A stretch of DNA of 64,000 nucleotides from Hymenobacter negativus (GTDB lineage: Bacteria; Bacteroidota; Bacteroidia; Cytophagales; Hymenobacteraceae). Below are positions 36,753-45,408 of the stretch, piece by piece (the stretch's first letter is position 1; each line of letters opens with the position of its first letter). Under the pieces are notes generated by a model. It was not told the DNA's origin and ran no database searches. It saw nothing but the letters and a program-made list of their open reading frames with translations. The stretch is taken from positions 1-64,000 of the forward strand of contig NZ_JAGETZ010000020.1 of assembly GCF_017571495.1 (NCBI RefSeq). The letters run 5' to 3'. A program made the translations under genes and the position numbers.

Positions 36753-36882
36753 CGCTCAGTAGCAATACTGCCATCGTGCGCGCAGCATAGCCGCCGGCTT
36801 CGGGGGCTCGGGGCAGCGCTTTCCAGCCCTGTCCCCACCTCTCCGAACCAACGGCCGCGCCTGCCCGCAGCACGGCCAGCAA

Positions 36883-37905
36883 TTAGTTGTGCGACGAAGC
36901 CTTCAAACGAACCTGCAACGCCCCCGAAGCCGGCACGACGCTGGGCTGGGAGAAGAACCAGATGGAGGGAATAGGTGGCATTCCGCTCAGCACGTAAGCA
37001 TCGCTACCCCCAAACATGCCGCAGTCCTCGCCATTGATGCCCGCACCCAGGGCCGGGGAGCCGGTTTTCAGCATGTAGCGCCCGTCCGTCGAGCCCGTGG
37101 TGGTGCTCACAAACACGTTGGCCATGTTCACGTTCTGCTGGTTGCCATTGCCGGTGGCAAACTGGGTGGCATTGCAGATGTTGTTGTTGTAGGAATTGCC
37201 CGTACCGCTCACGCTGCCACCATTGAGCATGATGTTGTTGTAGATGTAGCTACTGGTAGTGTTGATGCCGGTCGCATTGATTACGTTTTGAGCTACTGTC
37301 ACGCCAGCAGTACCGGTGCTGATGCCAGAACCAGAGACGTAATTATTGGTAAAGAATACGTTCGAAATAGTACCGCCTGACACACTGGTACTGAAGTACG
37401 ACAGCCAGTTTTGGGAGACAAAGATTCCACTCACGTTAACTTCCGCAGTCGCGCCATAGCCTGTCCCGGCGTTTATATACACGTAAGCACCTAGATTACG
37501 CCGCACTGATATATTACTCACATAGATGTTAACCGAGCTTGTTACCTCCATGCCCTGCATCTCAGAGCCGGCCGAACCCACCCGAAAGTCAATCGAACTG
37601 ACCTTAGCGGTACTAAAAGCAACCTGGGTATTGGGATTTTGGTCGAGGTAGTAGCCGACCCCAAATATCACCAGCCGCTTGTTGACGGTGAGATTAGAGT
37701 AGACCGTGGTGCTGCCGCTGAAATACAGGGTGTCACCGTTCACCACGCGGCTATCGGCAATGGCTGCGGCGCCTTGGGCGAAGTCGGCCGCCGCGCCGGT
37801 GTTATTGTCGATGCGCCAGACGCGGGCCTGGGCCGGAGTCACGTTGAAAGCAAGCAGAGCCAGCAAAGCCAGCGAGCATAAATTGAAGAGTAAGGTTTTT
37901 TTCAT
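36883..37905 (-). CDS. Exported right-handed beta-helix protein
   Basis: A 340-residue protein with a signal peptide (MKKTLLFNLCSLALLALLAF). The body has the short repeating V/I-x-N strand pattern of parallel beta-helices (VNIYVSNISVRRN, TISNVFFTNNYVSGSG, YIYNNIMLNGGSV). The end has the motif GSPALGAGINGEDCGMFGG, found at the end of many Bacteroidota beta-helix proteins. No catalytic residues for pectate lyase can be identified. There is no obvious T9SS sorting domain. It is on the same strand as, and 130 bases upstream of, the giant T9SS gene, which suggests co-expression. ATG at 37905 places the signal peptide first. Confidence 0.8.
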   Translation of the reverse strand: MKKTLLFNLCSLALLALLAFNVTPAQARVWRIDNNTGAAADFAQGAAAIADSRVVNGDTLYFSGSTTVYSNLTVNKRLVIFGVGYYLDQNPNTQVAFSTAKVSSIDFRVGSAGSEMQGMEVTSSVNIYVSNISVRRNLGAYVYINAGTGYGATAEVNVSGIFVSQNWLSYFSTSVSGGTISNVFFTNNYVSGSGISTGTAGVTVAQNVINATGINTTSSYIYNNIMLNGGSVSGTGNSYNNNICNATQFATGNGNQQNVNMANVFVSTTTGSTDGRYMLKTGSPALGAGINGEDCGMFGGSDAYVLSGMPPIPSIWFFSQPSVVPASGALQVRLKASSHN

Positions 37906-38364
37906 AAAAAGTGGCAACAAAGGGTTATTTTGAATGAATTAGGAATGGAGTTATCGGTAGACTTCACTTGAAGCAGACCGATAATAGTCTTATTAATAAG
38001 CAGAAAGGTGCTAGTTACGCGCAACTTAAAACGGTCACAAAGGAAGACTAGCCACAGAAGGCCTACAATACCTACTATTAGGTATATTTCGTCCTCCCAC
38101 AGCCTTTTATGGCCTCCGGCATAAGCCGAATGCTATTTGTCAGGCCTTGGCATAGCGTTGCGCCTGATGGACATTTTCTAGCTCGAAGGCGCAGCCGTCT
38201 AATAAAGGCAGCCTATAGCCAGATAGCGCTCCGTTGCACAATAGCCGCGTCGCGGCTACTCCGCAACTGGCATCAGGCCCATCTACTCAACGGCAGCCAA
38301 CTTCCAAACTACCCGGAACGCGGGGTACGGGCGTATCTTCGTAGCCACCCATACTTGCGATTAT
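37906..38364. other. Divergent intergenic region
   Basis: 459 bases between two divergent exported-protein genes. A -7-like TATCTTCG sits at 38334-38341 for the plus-strand gene. The half near 37906 is AT-rich and probably carries the promoter for the beta-helix gene, although no exact -7 match is seen. No small ORF is supported. Confidence 0.45.
38334..38341 (+). promoter_or_regulatory. Near-consensus -7 element for the T9SS gene
   Basis: TATCTTCG lies 23 bases before the ATG at 38365. It has the same C-for-T change at position 7 as the elements before ribF and the GNAT-nitrilase gene. Confidence 0.35.
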
Positions 38365-39528
38365 ATGCGCCGACTCCTACCCTTTTTGCTCCTAACCGCC
38401 GCGCCGGCCCTGGCCCAGACCTCCCCCATCATCGACCGCACGGACATGCCATCCCTGACTGCCGGCGTCGACAGTCTGCGCCTGAGCGTGGCCAGCCCGG
38501 TGCTGCCCAGCACTGCCCCGCCCCTCAGCCGCCGGGGCGCCAACCAAACCTGGAACTACACCACGCTGGTCCCGGTATCGCAGCGCGTGGAGTCTTTTGT
38601 GCCGCTGGCTACCGCTACGGCTGTTTCCCCGGTATACGGCCTCACATTTGGGTCGCTGCTGAGCGGCGTGAACCGGGCCACGGTAGCGTCACCCCAGTCG
38701 CTGCCCCTGCTCCCCGTGACGCTGCCCATTCCCGTCACCGACTCCTACCAGTTCTATAATGTATCGGGGAGTACGGCGGCCCAGCAGGACTTCCGCTCGG
38801 TGGGCTTTGGAGCTTCGCTGGCGGGCTCGGCACTGCCCGTTACCTATGCCAGCCAAGCCCAGCAGGACGTTATCTACCGCTTTCCGCTGAGCTTTGCCAG
38901 TTCGCGAGATTCCAGCAACTCCTTCTTTTCCACGCCTTCAATCATTTCCTCTATCGGCTATATCAGCCAGAAGCGCAAGCGCGTGAACACTCCCGATGCT
39001 TGGGGCACGCTCATCACGCCCTTCGGCACCTTCCAGACGGTACGCGTCGTGGCCAAACTCATCGACCACGACAGTCTGGCCATTGGTGGCATGGCGGGCC
39101 AGGGCTTCGATTTGCCGCTGACCCGCGAGTATAAATGGCTGGCCAAAACCCAGCACGTGCCGGTGCTCACCATCACGACACGCGAAATCGGCGGGCAGGA
39201 AACCGTGACCAACGTGGAGTACCGCGACATTTACCGCCGCATCAGCTTGCTGGCCACCCGCGATGCGGCTACTGATGCCGCGCTAAGCACCTACCCCAAT
39301 CCTTCGGCCATAGGCAGACCCCTGGCCCTCACGGTGCCGGCGGGCAGCGGGCCCCTCACCGTATCGGCCACCGATTTGGTGGGCCGGCTGTTGTTCCGCC
39401 GCGCATTCAACGGCGGCACGAGCCTGATTAACCTCGATGCAGATGCCTTCGGCACCTTCCGGGGAGTGGCGCTGCTCACGGTGCAAACGGCGCACGGCAC
39501 GGCCACGCGGCGAGTGGTACGCGAGTAG
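38365..39528 (+). CDS. T9SS-secreted protein, unknown function
   Basis: A 387-residue protein. Signal peptide RRLLPFLLLTAAPALAQ. The middle is a beta-rich domain with no family I recognise; it includes GANQTWNYTTL and the run DAWGTLITPFGTFQTVRV seen in secreted Bacteroidota proteins. The last 80 residues form a type A T9SS sorting domain: LSTYPNPSAIGRPLALTV, then TVSATDLVGRLLFRR, ending TATRRVVRE. It should be carried across the outer membrane by T9SS. Confidence 0.8.
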   Translation: MRRLLPFLLLTAAPALAQTSPIIDRTDMPSLTAGVDSLRLSVASPVLPSTAPPLSRRGANQTWNYTTLVPVSQRVESFVPLATATAVSPVYGLTFGSLLSGVNRATVASPQSLPLLPVTLPIPVTDSYQFYNVSGSTAAQQDFRSVGFGASLAGSALPVTYASQAQQDVIYRFPLSFASSRDSSNSFFSTPSIISSIGYISQKRKRVNTPDAWGTLITPFGTFQTVRVVAKLIDHDSLAIGGMAGQGFDLPLTREYKWLAKTQHVPVLTITTREIGGQETVTNVEYRDIYRRISLLATRDAATDAALSTYPNPSAIGRPLALTVPAGSGPLTVSATDLVGRLLFRRAFNGGTSLINLDADAFGTFRGVALLTVQTAHGTATRRVVRE

Positions 39529-39572
39529 TTTTTGGGCAAACCGCACCGTTTTGGGTGTTTTGCCGTTTGAAG

Positions 39573-39605
39573 ACCCGTTGGTGCATGTCATCAACGGGTT
39601 TTTTC
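39573..39605 (+). terminator. Terminator after the T9SS gene
   Basis: ACCCGTTG (39573-39580) pairs with CAACGGGT (39592-39599), followed by TTTTTT. Confidence 0.75.
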
Positions 39606-39705
39606 ACGGATAAATTTGTTGGGCCTGATTCAAACGAACGCACACATAGGCTGCACTTCGCCTCGGTAGCAATTGTTTAACGCGGGCTGAAGCACGGCTT
39701 CGGGC

Positions 39706-39713
39706 TACATTCG
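39706..39713 (+). promoter_or_regulatory. Near-consensus -7 element for the GNAT-nitrilase gene
   Basis: TACATTCG lies 46 bases before the ATG at 39760. The intervening bases include an ACTAACTACTGA-type spacer tract. Confidence 0.3.
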
Positions 39714-39759
39714 CCCGGCTCTGACTATCGACTACTAACTACTGATTACCTCGTTCATT

Positions 39760-41490
39760 ATGGCAACTTCTTCCAACGGCAAATCAGCCGCATCCAATGG
39801 CCATGCCACCCCCGGTGGCGCCCACGCTAAAAAAGTAGGCAAGCCCAGCCCAGCACTGGCAGCCGAACGCCTGACGCCTACCGCCGTACCGGCCCACAAA
39901 CTGGTGCTGCGCACCCTGCGTCGCTCCGATTTCAAGGCCATCAAGGACATCATGGACCAAGTGTATTCCAACATGGAAGGCGCGTGGTCGTCCGAAGAAT
40001 TCAGTAACCTGATTCGTAAGTTTCCCGAAGGCCAGATTGGCATCGAGGACAATGGCCGGCTGGTGGCGGCGGCCCTGGCCATTATCGTGGACTACGACAA
40101 GTTTGGCGACAAGCACACGTACGCCAAAATCACGGGCCACGGCAAGTTCGACACCCACGATGCCGACGGCGACACCCTGTATGGCGTGGATGTATTTGTG
40201 GACCCCGAATACCGCAGCCTGCGCCTGGGCCGCCGCCTCTACGACGCTCGCAAGGAGCTGTGTGAAAACCTGAACCTGCGCGCCATGGTGGCGGGCGGCC
40301 GCATTCCCGGCTACGCCAGCTATGCCAACGAGATGACGCCTGCCAAGTACGTGGAAAAGGTGCGCAATAAGGAGCTGACCGACCCCATTCTCACCTTTCA
40401 GCTCTCGAATGATTTCTATGTCCGGAAAATCATTCGGGGCTACCTGCCCTACGACTCCGAATCAAAGGCTTACGCCACACTGCTGGAGTGGATTAACGTA
40501 TATTATGAGGAAACGGAAAAGCTCATCGGCAATCAGAAATCCAATGTGCGCATCGGCATTGTGCAGTGGCAGATGCGCGCCACCCGCAGCTTAGAAGACC
40601 TGTTGCAGCAAATTGAGTTTTTCGTGGATACAGTAAGCGGGTACAAGGCTGACTGCGTGATGTTCCCTGAGTTCTTCAATGCGCCGCTGATGGCCCTCAC
40701 CAATGAGGACTCGCCGGCCGTGGCTATTCGGGCCATGGCGGCTTTCACCGAGCCCATTAAGGCCAAGATGATGGAACTGGCGGTAAGCTACAACATCAAC
40801 ATCGTAGCGGGCTCGATGCCGGTGTACGAAGACGAGAAGCTGCACAACGTGGCCTTCTTATGCCGCCGCGACGGCACCGTGGATGAGCAGTACAAGCTGC
40901 ACGTGACGCCCGACGAAGCCAGCTATTGGGGGATGCGCGGCGGCGAAAAGCTGAAGTGCTTCGATACGGATTTTGGTAAAATCGGCATCCTGGTGTGCTA
41001 CGATGTGGAATTTCCAGAGCTGGCCCGCATGCTGAGCGACGAGGGCATGAAAATCCTGTTCGTACCTTTCTGGACCGATACCAAGAACGCCTACCAGCGC
41101 GTGCGCCTCTGCGCCCAGGCCCGCGCCATTGAGAACGAGTGTTACGTGGCTATCACCGGCTCGGTGGGCAACCTGCCGCGCGTCGAGAACATGGACATTC
41201 AGTACTCGCAGTCGGCTGTGTTCAGCCCCTCCGATTTCGCCTTCCCGCACGATGCCATCGTAGCTGAGGCCACGCCAAATACGGAGATGACCCTAATCGC
41301 CGACCTCGACTTGGACTTACTCAAGGACTTGAATACCAGCGGCGCTGTACGCAACCTGCGCGACCGCCGTAAGGACTTGTACTCCGTGAGCTGGGTGAAG
41401 AAAACGGAGCGCGATGACGAACTGCTGGCCCAGGGCGAAGAACGCCTGCCCAAAACCAGCTCACGCCGCAAGGCTGTGGCTGCTGGGTAG
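39760..41490 (+). CDS. GNAT acetyltransferase-nitrilase fusion
   Basis: A 576-residue cytosolic two-domain protein. The N-terminal GNAT domain covers about residues 45-215 (LVLRTLRRSDFKAIKDIM; acetyl-CoA-binding turn near RSLRLGRRLYDAR). A carbon-nitrogen hydrolase domain covers about 260-550 with all three catalytic residues: Glu in MFPEFF, Lys in QYKLHVTPDE and Cys in ILVCYDVEFPE. This domain order is known as a bifunctional GNAT/carbon-nitrogen hydrolase family. It should hydrolyse an amide and perhaps acetylate a related amine; the substrate is unknown. A long hairpin terminator follows. Confidence 0.9.
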   Translation: MATSSNGKSAASNGHATPGGAHAKKVGKPSPALAAERLTPTAVPAHKLVLRTLRRSDFKAIKDIMDQVYSNMEGAWSSEEFSNLIRKFPEGQIGIEDNGRLVAAALAIIVDYDKFGDKHTYAKITGHGKFDTHDADGDTLYGVDVFVDPEYRSLRLGRRLYDARKELCENLNLRAMVAGGRIPGYASYANEMTPAKYVEKVRNKELTDPILTFQLSNDFYVRKIIRGYLPYDSESKAYATLLEWINVYYEETEKLIGNQKSNVRIGIVQWQMRATRSLEDLLQQIEFFVDTVSGYKADCVMFPEFFNAPLMALTNEDSPAVAIRAMAAFTEPIKAKMMELAVSYNINIVAGSMPVYEDEKLHNVAFLCRRDGTVDEQYKLHVTPDEASYWGMRGGEKLKCFDTDFGKIGILVCYDVEFPELARMLSDEGMKILFVPFWTDTKNAYQRVRLCAQARAIENECYVAITGSVGNLPRVENMDIQYSQSAVFSPSDFAFPHDAIVAEATPNTEMTLIADLDLDLLKDLNTSGAVRNLRDRRKDLYSVSWVKKTERDDELLAQGEERLPKTSSRRKAVAAG

Positions 41491-41502
41491 TTTCCAAACG
41501 CC

Positions 41503-41564
41503 ATTATTCCTAAAACAAAAGGAGCGGCCGTATCCACGGCCGCTCCTTTTGTTTTAGGAATAAT
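41503..41564 (+). terminator. Hairpin terminator, 29-bp perfect arms
   Basis: Arms 41503-41531 and 41536-41564 are exact reverse complements around ATCC. A GC core (GGAGCGGCCG) is flanked by A-rich and T-rich arms. It starts 12 bases after the GNAT-nitrilase stop. Confidence 0.85.
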
Positions 41565-41731
41565 TACGAGAAATTTGAAATCGACTGCGAAGTGTAAGAC
41601 TGCTTTTTTATGTGTTGTCAATGGCAGTTAGCAGCACATAAAAAGGCAGTTAGCTTGTTTGAATCACCTTTCGCTGAACCACAGTTCACACGCTAGACTA
41701 AACTGGATGTGGAGCACCGACAGGAATTGAC

Positions 41732-41775
41732 CACCTACTTTAGCGGTAAGCTTGGGCTTACCGCTAAAGTAGGTG
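41732..41775 (-). terminator. Hairpin with 20-bp perfect arms
   Basis: CACCTACTTTAGCGGTAAGC (41732-41751) and its exact reverse complement (41756-41775) surround TTGG. It lies downstream of the broken EthD gene on the minus strand. No T tract, so termination is inferred from position only. Confidence 0.55.
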
Positions 41776-41854
41776 CAAGTGAAACGCAAACCACCGTGCC
41801 ATTCTTTTTCAGCAACAGCCCTAAGCTGTTCCGCTCAATGGGACTAGTTCCGTC

Positions 41855-42202
41855 CTACGCTTGTCGTCCTCCGACAATGACGAGTTCTTCGGAGATGATT
41901 GTCCCACCTTGGGTCATGTCGAGGAAGTTAGAATGGTCAGGGTCAACTTTGGTCTGAAAGTTTTCGGAAAAGAACAACGCGTTCAGGTCCTCTAGGCTGT
42001 CGAACCAAGCTTCCACCACCGCATCGTAGCTCGGCTCGCCAAACCCAGCGGCTGGAAGGGGATAAGAGACGACGAATCGACGCATGTACTATGCTTCGGG
42101 AATGGCGAGCAGCAGGGGCTCATGCACGTCCCGGCGATAGTCTTTAAACTCCTGCTGGCTCATGCCGACGCGGCGCTTCAGGGTAATAAGCATTTTTACC
42201 AT
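41855..42202 (-). pseudogene. EthD-family gene broken by an in-frame amber codon
   Basis: Read from the ATG at 42202 the product begins MVKMLITLKRRVGMSQQEF and then DYRRDVHEPLLLAIPEA. The next codon is TAG (42091-42089). After it the same frame continues YMRRFVVSYPLPAAGFGEP, AYDAV-like VVEAWFDSLEDLNALFF, ending EELVIVGGRQA. Both halves match the EthD-like dimeric alpha/beta-barrel family, and the joined length of about 115 residues is normal. So one nonsense substitution separates the halves, and no frameshift is needed. Translation of the second half from the ATG at 42085 would give 76 residues lacking the first strand. A sequencing error or amber suppression cannot be excluded. The AraC gene lies upstream on the same strand. 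Confidence 0.8.
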
Positions 42203-42388
42203 GGCAAAAGTGGGGTCCCGCACAAAGCGGATGTTCGTGAATAAATAGAGTTAAACCGCTGCACCGGGAGTCGCACAAAGCCCCCCTTCCGGACAGCCTG
42301 CTGCCACTATGCTGCCTGTTTAACGACGGCAAAGTTCGGCCGATAGCTTAGCCGCTGGTTACCAAATTCACGGAGATACTTACGAAAT

Positions 42389-43294
42389 TCAAAGACGCCG
42401 AAAAGCAGATGGCGTAAGTCCGGTTTGCTTTTTAAAGAAGTAATTGAAATGCGCGGGCTCGTCAAACCCTAGGCTGTAGCCTACTTCGGCAATGTTCCAG
42501 TCCGTGTGCCAGAGCAGGGCTTTGGCTTCGCTGCTTAAGCGGGCCGCAATGTGGGCGGTGGTGGTTTTGCCGGTCGTGGCCCGCACACAGTGGTTGAGGT
42601 GGTTGGGGTGCACGGCCAACTGCTGGGCAAAATCGCGAGCCAAGCGTAAGGCAACCCGCTGGGTGGGGGACTCAATGGGAAACTGCCGTTCGAGCAACGC
42701 TAAAAACACGGCTGTTAGGCGCGCTTTGGCATCGCACGGCTGGTAGTTGGTATCGGCCGGCCGCAGTTTGAGGGCGTAGTGCAACAACTCAGCGGCGTAG
42801 GTACGCAGCAGGTCGTACTTGAGCAGATAGTTGGAGGCGAGTTCGGTCAGCATTTTCTCGAACAAGGCACTCACCTCTACCGCTTGGGGAACCGTGAGGG
42901 GGTGGATGAGCACGCTCCCGGGCCGGAAGAAAGGTTGTTCGGTGAGGTTCATCCCCCCGCGTTCCTGAAAGAAGTCTTGGCGAAGAATGCAAAAAAAGCC
43001 GGTTATTTCCGCTGAGAGCAGTTGTCGGGTGTAGGGTAGTTGCGGAGTGAAAAACAATAACGCGGGGCCAATTGCCTCTACTCGTTGGTCGGCGTAGTGA
43101 TATGTACTGTGACCGCAGCGCAGCAGCGCGATTTTATAAAAATCGCGCCGGCTGAACTGCACGGGCTCGGCGCCGAGGACGAGTGACTCTTCCAAGCGAA
43201 ATACATTGACCTGCCCCAGGTCTGTAGGCCGGGTATCCGGGGTATTTTGGAAGTGGTGCTGATAAAATTCGGGGAGACCCTCGGGCTTTGACAT
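42389..43294 (-). CDS. AraC-family transcriptional regulator
   Basis: 301 residues. The N-terminal cupin-like sensor region (about 20-170) contains YKIALLRCGHSTYHYAD, typical of AraC regulators in Bacteroidota. The C-terminal DNA-binding domain has two helix-turn-helix units: LARDFAQQLAVHPNHLNHCV and the second, IAEVGYSLGFDEPAHFNYFF followed by KKQTGLTPSAFRR. The inducer is unknown. The nearby EthD-family gene is a plausible former target. A -7 box ends 4 bases before the ATG, so the message may be leaderless. Confidence 0.92.
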   Translation of the reverse strand: MSKPEGLPEFYQHHFQNTPDTRPTDLGQVNVFRLEESLVLGAEPVQFSRRDFYKIALLRCGHSTYHYADQRVEAIGPALLFFTPQLPYTRQLLSAEITGFFCILRQDFFQERGGMNLTEQPFFRPGSVLIHPLTVPQAVEVSALFEKMLTELASNYLLKYDLLRTYAAELLHYALKLRPADTNYQPCDAKARLTAVFLALLERQFPIESPTQRVALRLARDFAQQLAVHPNHLNHCVRATTGKTTTAHIAARLSSEAKALLWHTDWNIAEVGYSLGFDEPAHFNYFFKKQTGLTPSAFRRL

Positions 43295-43298
43295 GCGG

Positions 43299-43306
43299 CA
43301 AACTTA
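43299..43306 (-). promoter_or_regulatory. -7 element abutting the AraC gene
   Basis: The minus strand reads TAAGTTTG, then CCGC, then ATG. With a start 4-6 bases after the box, transcription would begin at or next to the A of ATG. No -33 TTG is seen at normal spacing. Confidence 0.45.
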
Positions 43307-43386
43307 CCAAATTCACCTTTCCTTAGGATGTGCGCTGGTTTGCCAGAATCGCTTGGCCCGCTAAAACCGTTTAAAGTAACGGTAGA

Positions 43387-43908
43387 TAAGCTCGTGTTTC
43401 GGCGGCCACCCAGAACCTTGCTACGCAGTTTGAAGAGCTAACCCACACTGGGTGCATCTGCATCTTTCAGAAGAAGTATCCGGCACCCACACCCGTAGCC
43501 TCCCGCTCGACGAGTGGCTGGCTACCGTGCGCGAGGGCGACACGGTAGTAGTGAACAGGCTGGCGCGGCTCGGGCGCAATACGGTGTACACGATTCAGTT
43601 GGTGGAGGATTTCAACTGCCGCGGTTTGCATTTCCACGCCTTAGACCTAGGCATCGACTCGCGTACGCCCGCCAGCAAAATGATAATTGGGGTGTTCTCC
43701 TTGTCCAATCAGTACGAGCGCGAGAACAATTAACAGAAGACCTTGGTCAAGTAGCAGGACAAATACCTGGGCCGGCCAGCGGGGCGCAATGTTGAGAAGG
43801 TGGCCAAGCTGATAAAAGCGCTAGCAAAGGACTTGTCGGTGGCCGATATTGTAACCTTGACGGGTATCAGCTGCACTAGTTGTAAAGCGTTATCAAGAAA
43901 AAGTTGCC
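43387..43908 (+). pseudogene. Decayed serine recombinase (resolvase/invertase family)
   Basis: The original protein can be followed in pieces. Frame 1 from 43390 reads ARVSAATQNLATQFEEL then THTGCICIFQ, the N-terminal strand of the resolvase fold, with TAA directly before it where a Tyr codon is expected. A one-base indel near 43470 shifts to frame 0, which reads EEVSGTHTRSLPLDEW, REGDTVVVNRLARLGRNT, and GVFSLSNQYEREN. TAA (43731) and TAG (43752) then interrupt the same frame, which continues DKYLGRPAGRNVEKV and a Hin-type helix-turn-helix (LSVADIVTLTGIS). At least four lesions make it inactive. It is the only mobile-element trace in the window. Confidence 0.85.
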
Positions 43909-43975
43909 GGAAATCAGCAATTTATCTCTGTTAAAGAACACCTGTTATGCAAAGATAGGCCGGCTGCTCATTTAC

Positions 43976-44515
43976 TCACTCATTGGTAGCAGCCAGCAGT
44001 TTGTAGTACACCGCCGTGGCGTGTGGCTGGCCGTCGTGGTTGATGAAATACTCCGGAATAGCGCCCACAAACTGGTAGCCCATGCTTTGGTAGAGCTGCT
44101 CGGCGTGGTCACCGTGCCGGGTGTCGAGGATGAGCGTGGTGCGGTTCAGGCGGCGGGCTTCTGCTTCCAACGCTTGCAGCAGCCGGCGGCCCACGCCTTG
44201 CCGACGCGCCCGGCGGTGCACCAGCAGCTTGGAGACTTCGGCCCGGAGCAGGGAGTTGGGCCGGGTGGCAAGGTCGAGCTGCACCGCGCCGAGCAAGTCG
44301 GTTTCGCTGGGTGCGCGGGCGACAAGCAGCAGGCGGTGTCCGGCTTCCATGGCTGCGAATACGCTTTGCCAGTATTCCTGCGCTTCGGCGGTAGCCAATG
44401 GCGGTAGAAAGCCCACCGAGGCCCCCGAATCGACGGCGTCGTGCAGTAATTCGTGTAGCTGCGGCAACAGGACACGGGCTTCGGCGGCAGAAAGACTGGT
44501 CATTGTAACGTCCAT
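43976..44515 (-). CDS. GNAT-family N-acetyltransferase
   Basis: A 179-residue single-domain acetyltransferase. The acetyl-CoA pyrophosphate loop is RRQGVGRRLLQALEAEA, preceded by AEVSKLLVHRRAR; the C-terminal strand AEQLYQSMGYQFVGAIPEY is typical. The substrate is unknown. The ATG at 44515 (MDVTMTSLSAAEARVL) was chosen over a longer frame with a non-conserved leader. It is divergent from the SDR gene. Confidence 0.87.
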   Translation of the reverse strand: MDVTMTSLSAAEARVLLPQLHELLHDAVDSGASVGFLPPLATAEAQEYWQSVFAAMEAGHRLLLVARAPSETDLLGAVQLDLATRPNSLLRAEVSKLLVHRRARRQGVGRRLLQALEAEARRLNRTTLILDTRHGDHAEQLYQSMGYQFVGAIPEYFINHDGQPHATAVYYKLLAATNE

Positions 44516-44665
44516 AACGAGCGGGGCTTTTGCAATTTTGAAGGCTGAAAAGAAGCGGTAAATTAGGGCTATTCGCAAAAAAGCTATGTGCAAACGTTGC
44601 CACTGGTCGGCCTTTTGTGCGTAAACTTCGGCCCCAATTCTTCAAGCTAATCCCCAAATCACCAC

Positions 44666-45379
44666 ATGCGCGTTTTCATCACCGGAGCCAACCGGGGCCT
44701 GGGCCTCGAACTTACCCGCCAGTACCTGGAGCGCGGCGACCAGGTGTTTGCCGCCAGCCGGCAGCCCGCCGACGCGGGCGACCTGCAGCGCCTGCGCCGT
44801 CAATACCCCGAACGCCTCACCCTGCTGCCCCTCGACGTAACCAGCGCCGAATCCATTACCGCTGCCGCCCAGGCCGTGCAAGCCGCCACCGATGGCTTGG
44901 ATGTGCTCATCAATAATGCCGGTGTGTATCCGCACGCGGGCTCTGGCGACGCCCACCAGCGCCTCGGCCAGCTCACCCACGAAGACGCCATGGAAACCAT
45001 GCAGGTTAATGCCATTGGGCCGCTGCTGGTGGCGCAGGCGCTGCTGCCGCTGCTGCGCAACGGGAGCAAAGGCCGCATTCTCAGCATATCCTCGGGCCAG
45101 GGCTCGCTGACCTGGAAAGCCACCGGCGACCCTTACCACTACAGCGCCAGCAAGGCCGCCATGAATATGTACATGCGCAGCCTGGCCGCCGAAATCGGCA
45201 TATACGGCTTGATTTCAGTGATAGTAGACCCCGGCTGGATGCGGACCGACATGGGCGGCGACCATGCCACCCAAGACCCCGCCGACTCGGCCCGCGGCAT
45301 CATTCGCCTAGCCGAGCAGCTGCACGCCGAAGAAAACGGCAGCTTCGTTACCTGGCAGAACCAGCCCGTGCCGTGGTAA
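44666..45379 (+). CDS. Short-chain dehydrogenase/reductase (C-factor-like)
   Basis: A 237-residue cytosolic NAD(P)-dependent oxidoreductase. The cofactor motif is TGANRGLGLEL at the N-terminus, followed by LDVTSAES, NNAG, an SISSGQGS strand with the catalytic Ser, and the Tyr-Lys pair in YHYSASKAA. VDPGWMRTDMGG follows as usual. Closest in style to carbonyl-reductase/C-factor-type SDRs; the substrate is unknown. A terminator follows. Confidence 0.9.
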   Translation: MRVFITGANRGLGLELTRQYLERGDQVFAASRQPADAGDLQRLRRQYPERLTLLPLDVTSAESITAAAQAVQAATDGLDVLINNAGVYPHAGSGDAHQRLGQLTHEDAMETMQVNAIGPLLVAQALLPLLRNGSKGRILSISSGQGSLTWKATGDPYHYSASKAAMNMYMRSLAAEIGIYGLISVIVDPGWMRTDMGGDHATQDPADSARGIIRLAEQLHAEENGSFVTWQNQPVPW

Positions 45380-45408
45380 GCTGCTAGCCAGTTCGGCTCT
45401 TGCTTTTT

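Larger units (their letters stand above)
41491..41854. other. Intergenic region between convergent genes
   Basis: 364 bases holding two strong hairpins (41503-41564 and 41732-41775), one near each gene end. Between them I see no ORF or RNA gene. Confidence 0.6.

Noticed and set aside
42144..42332. A 62-codon minus-strand frame
   Set aside because: It overlaps the start of the broken EthD gene in another frame and has no coding features.
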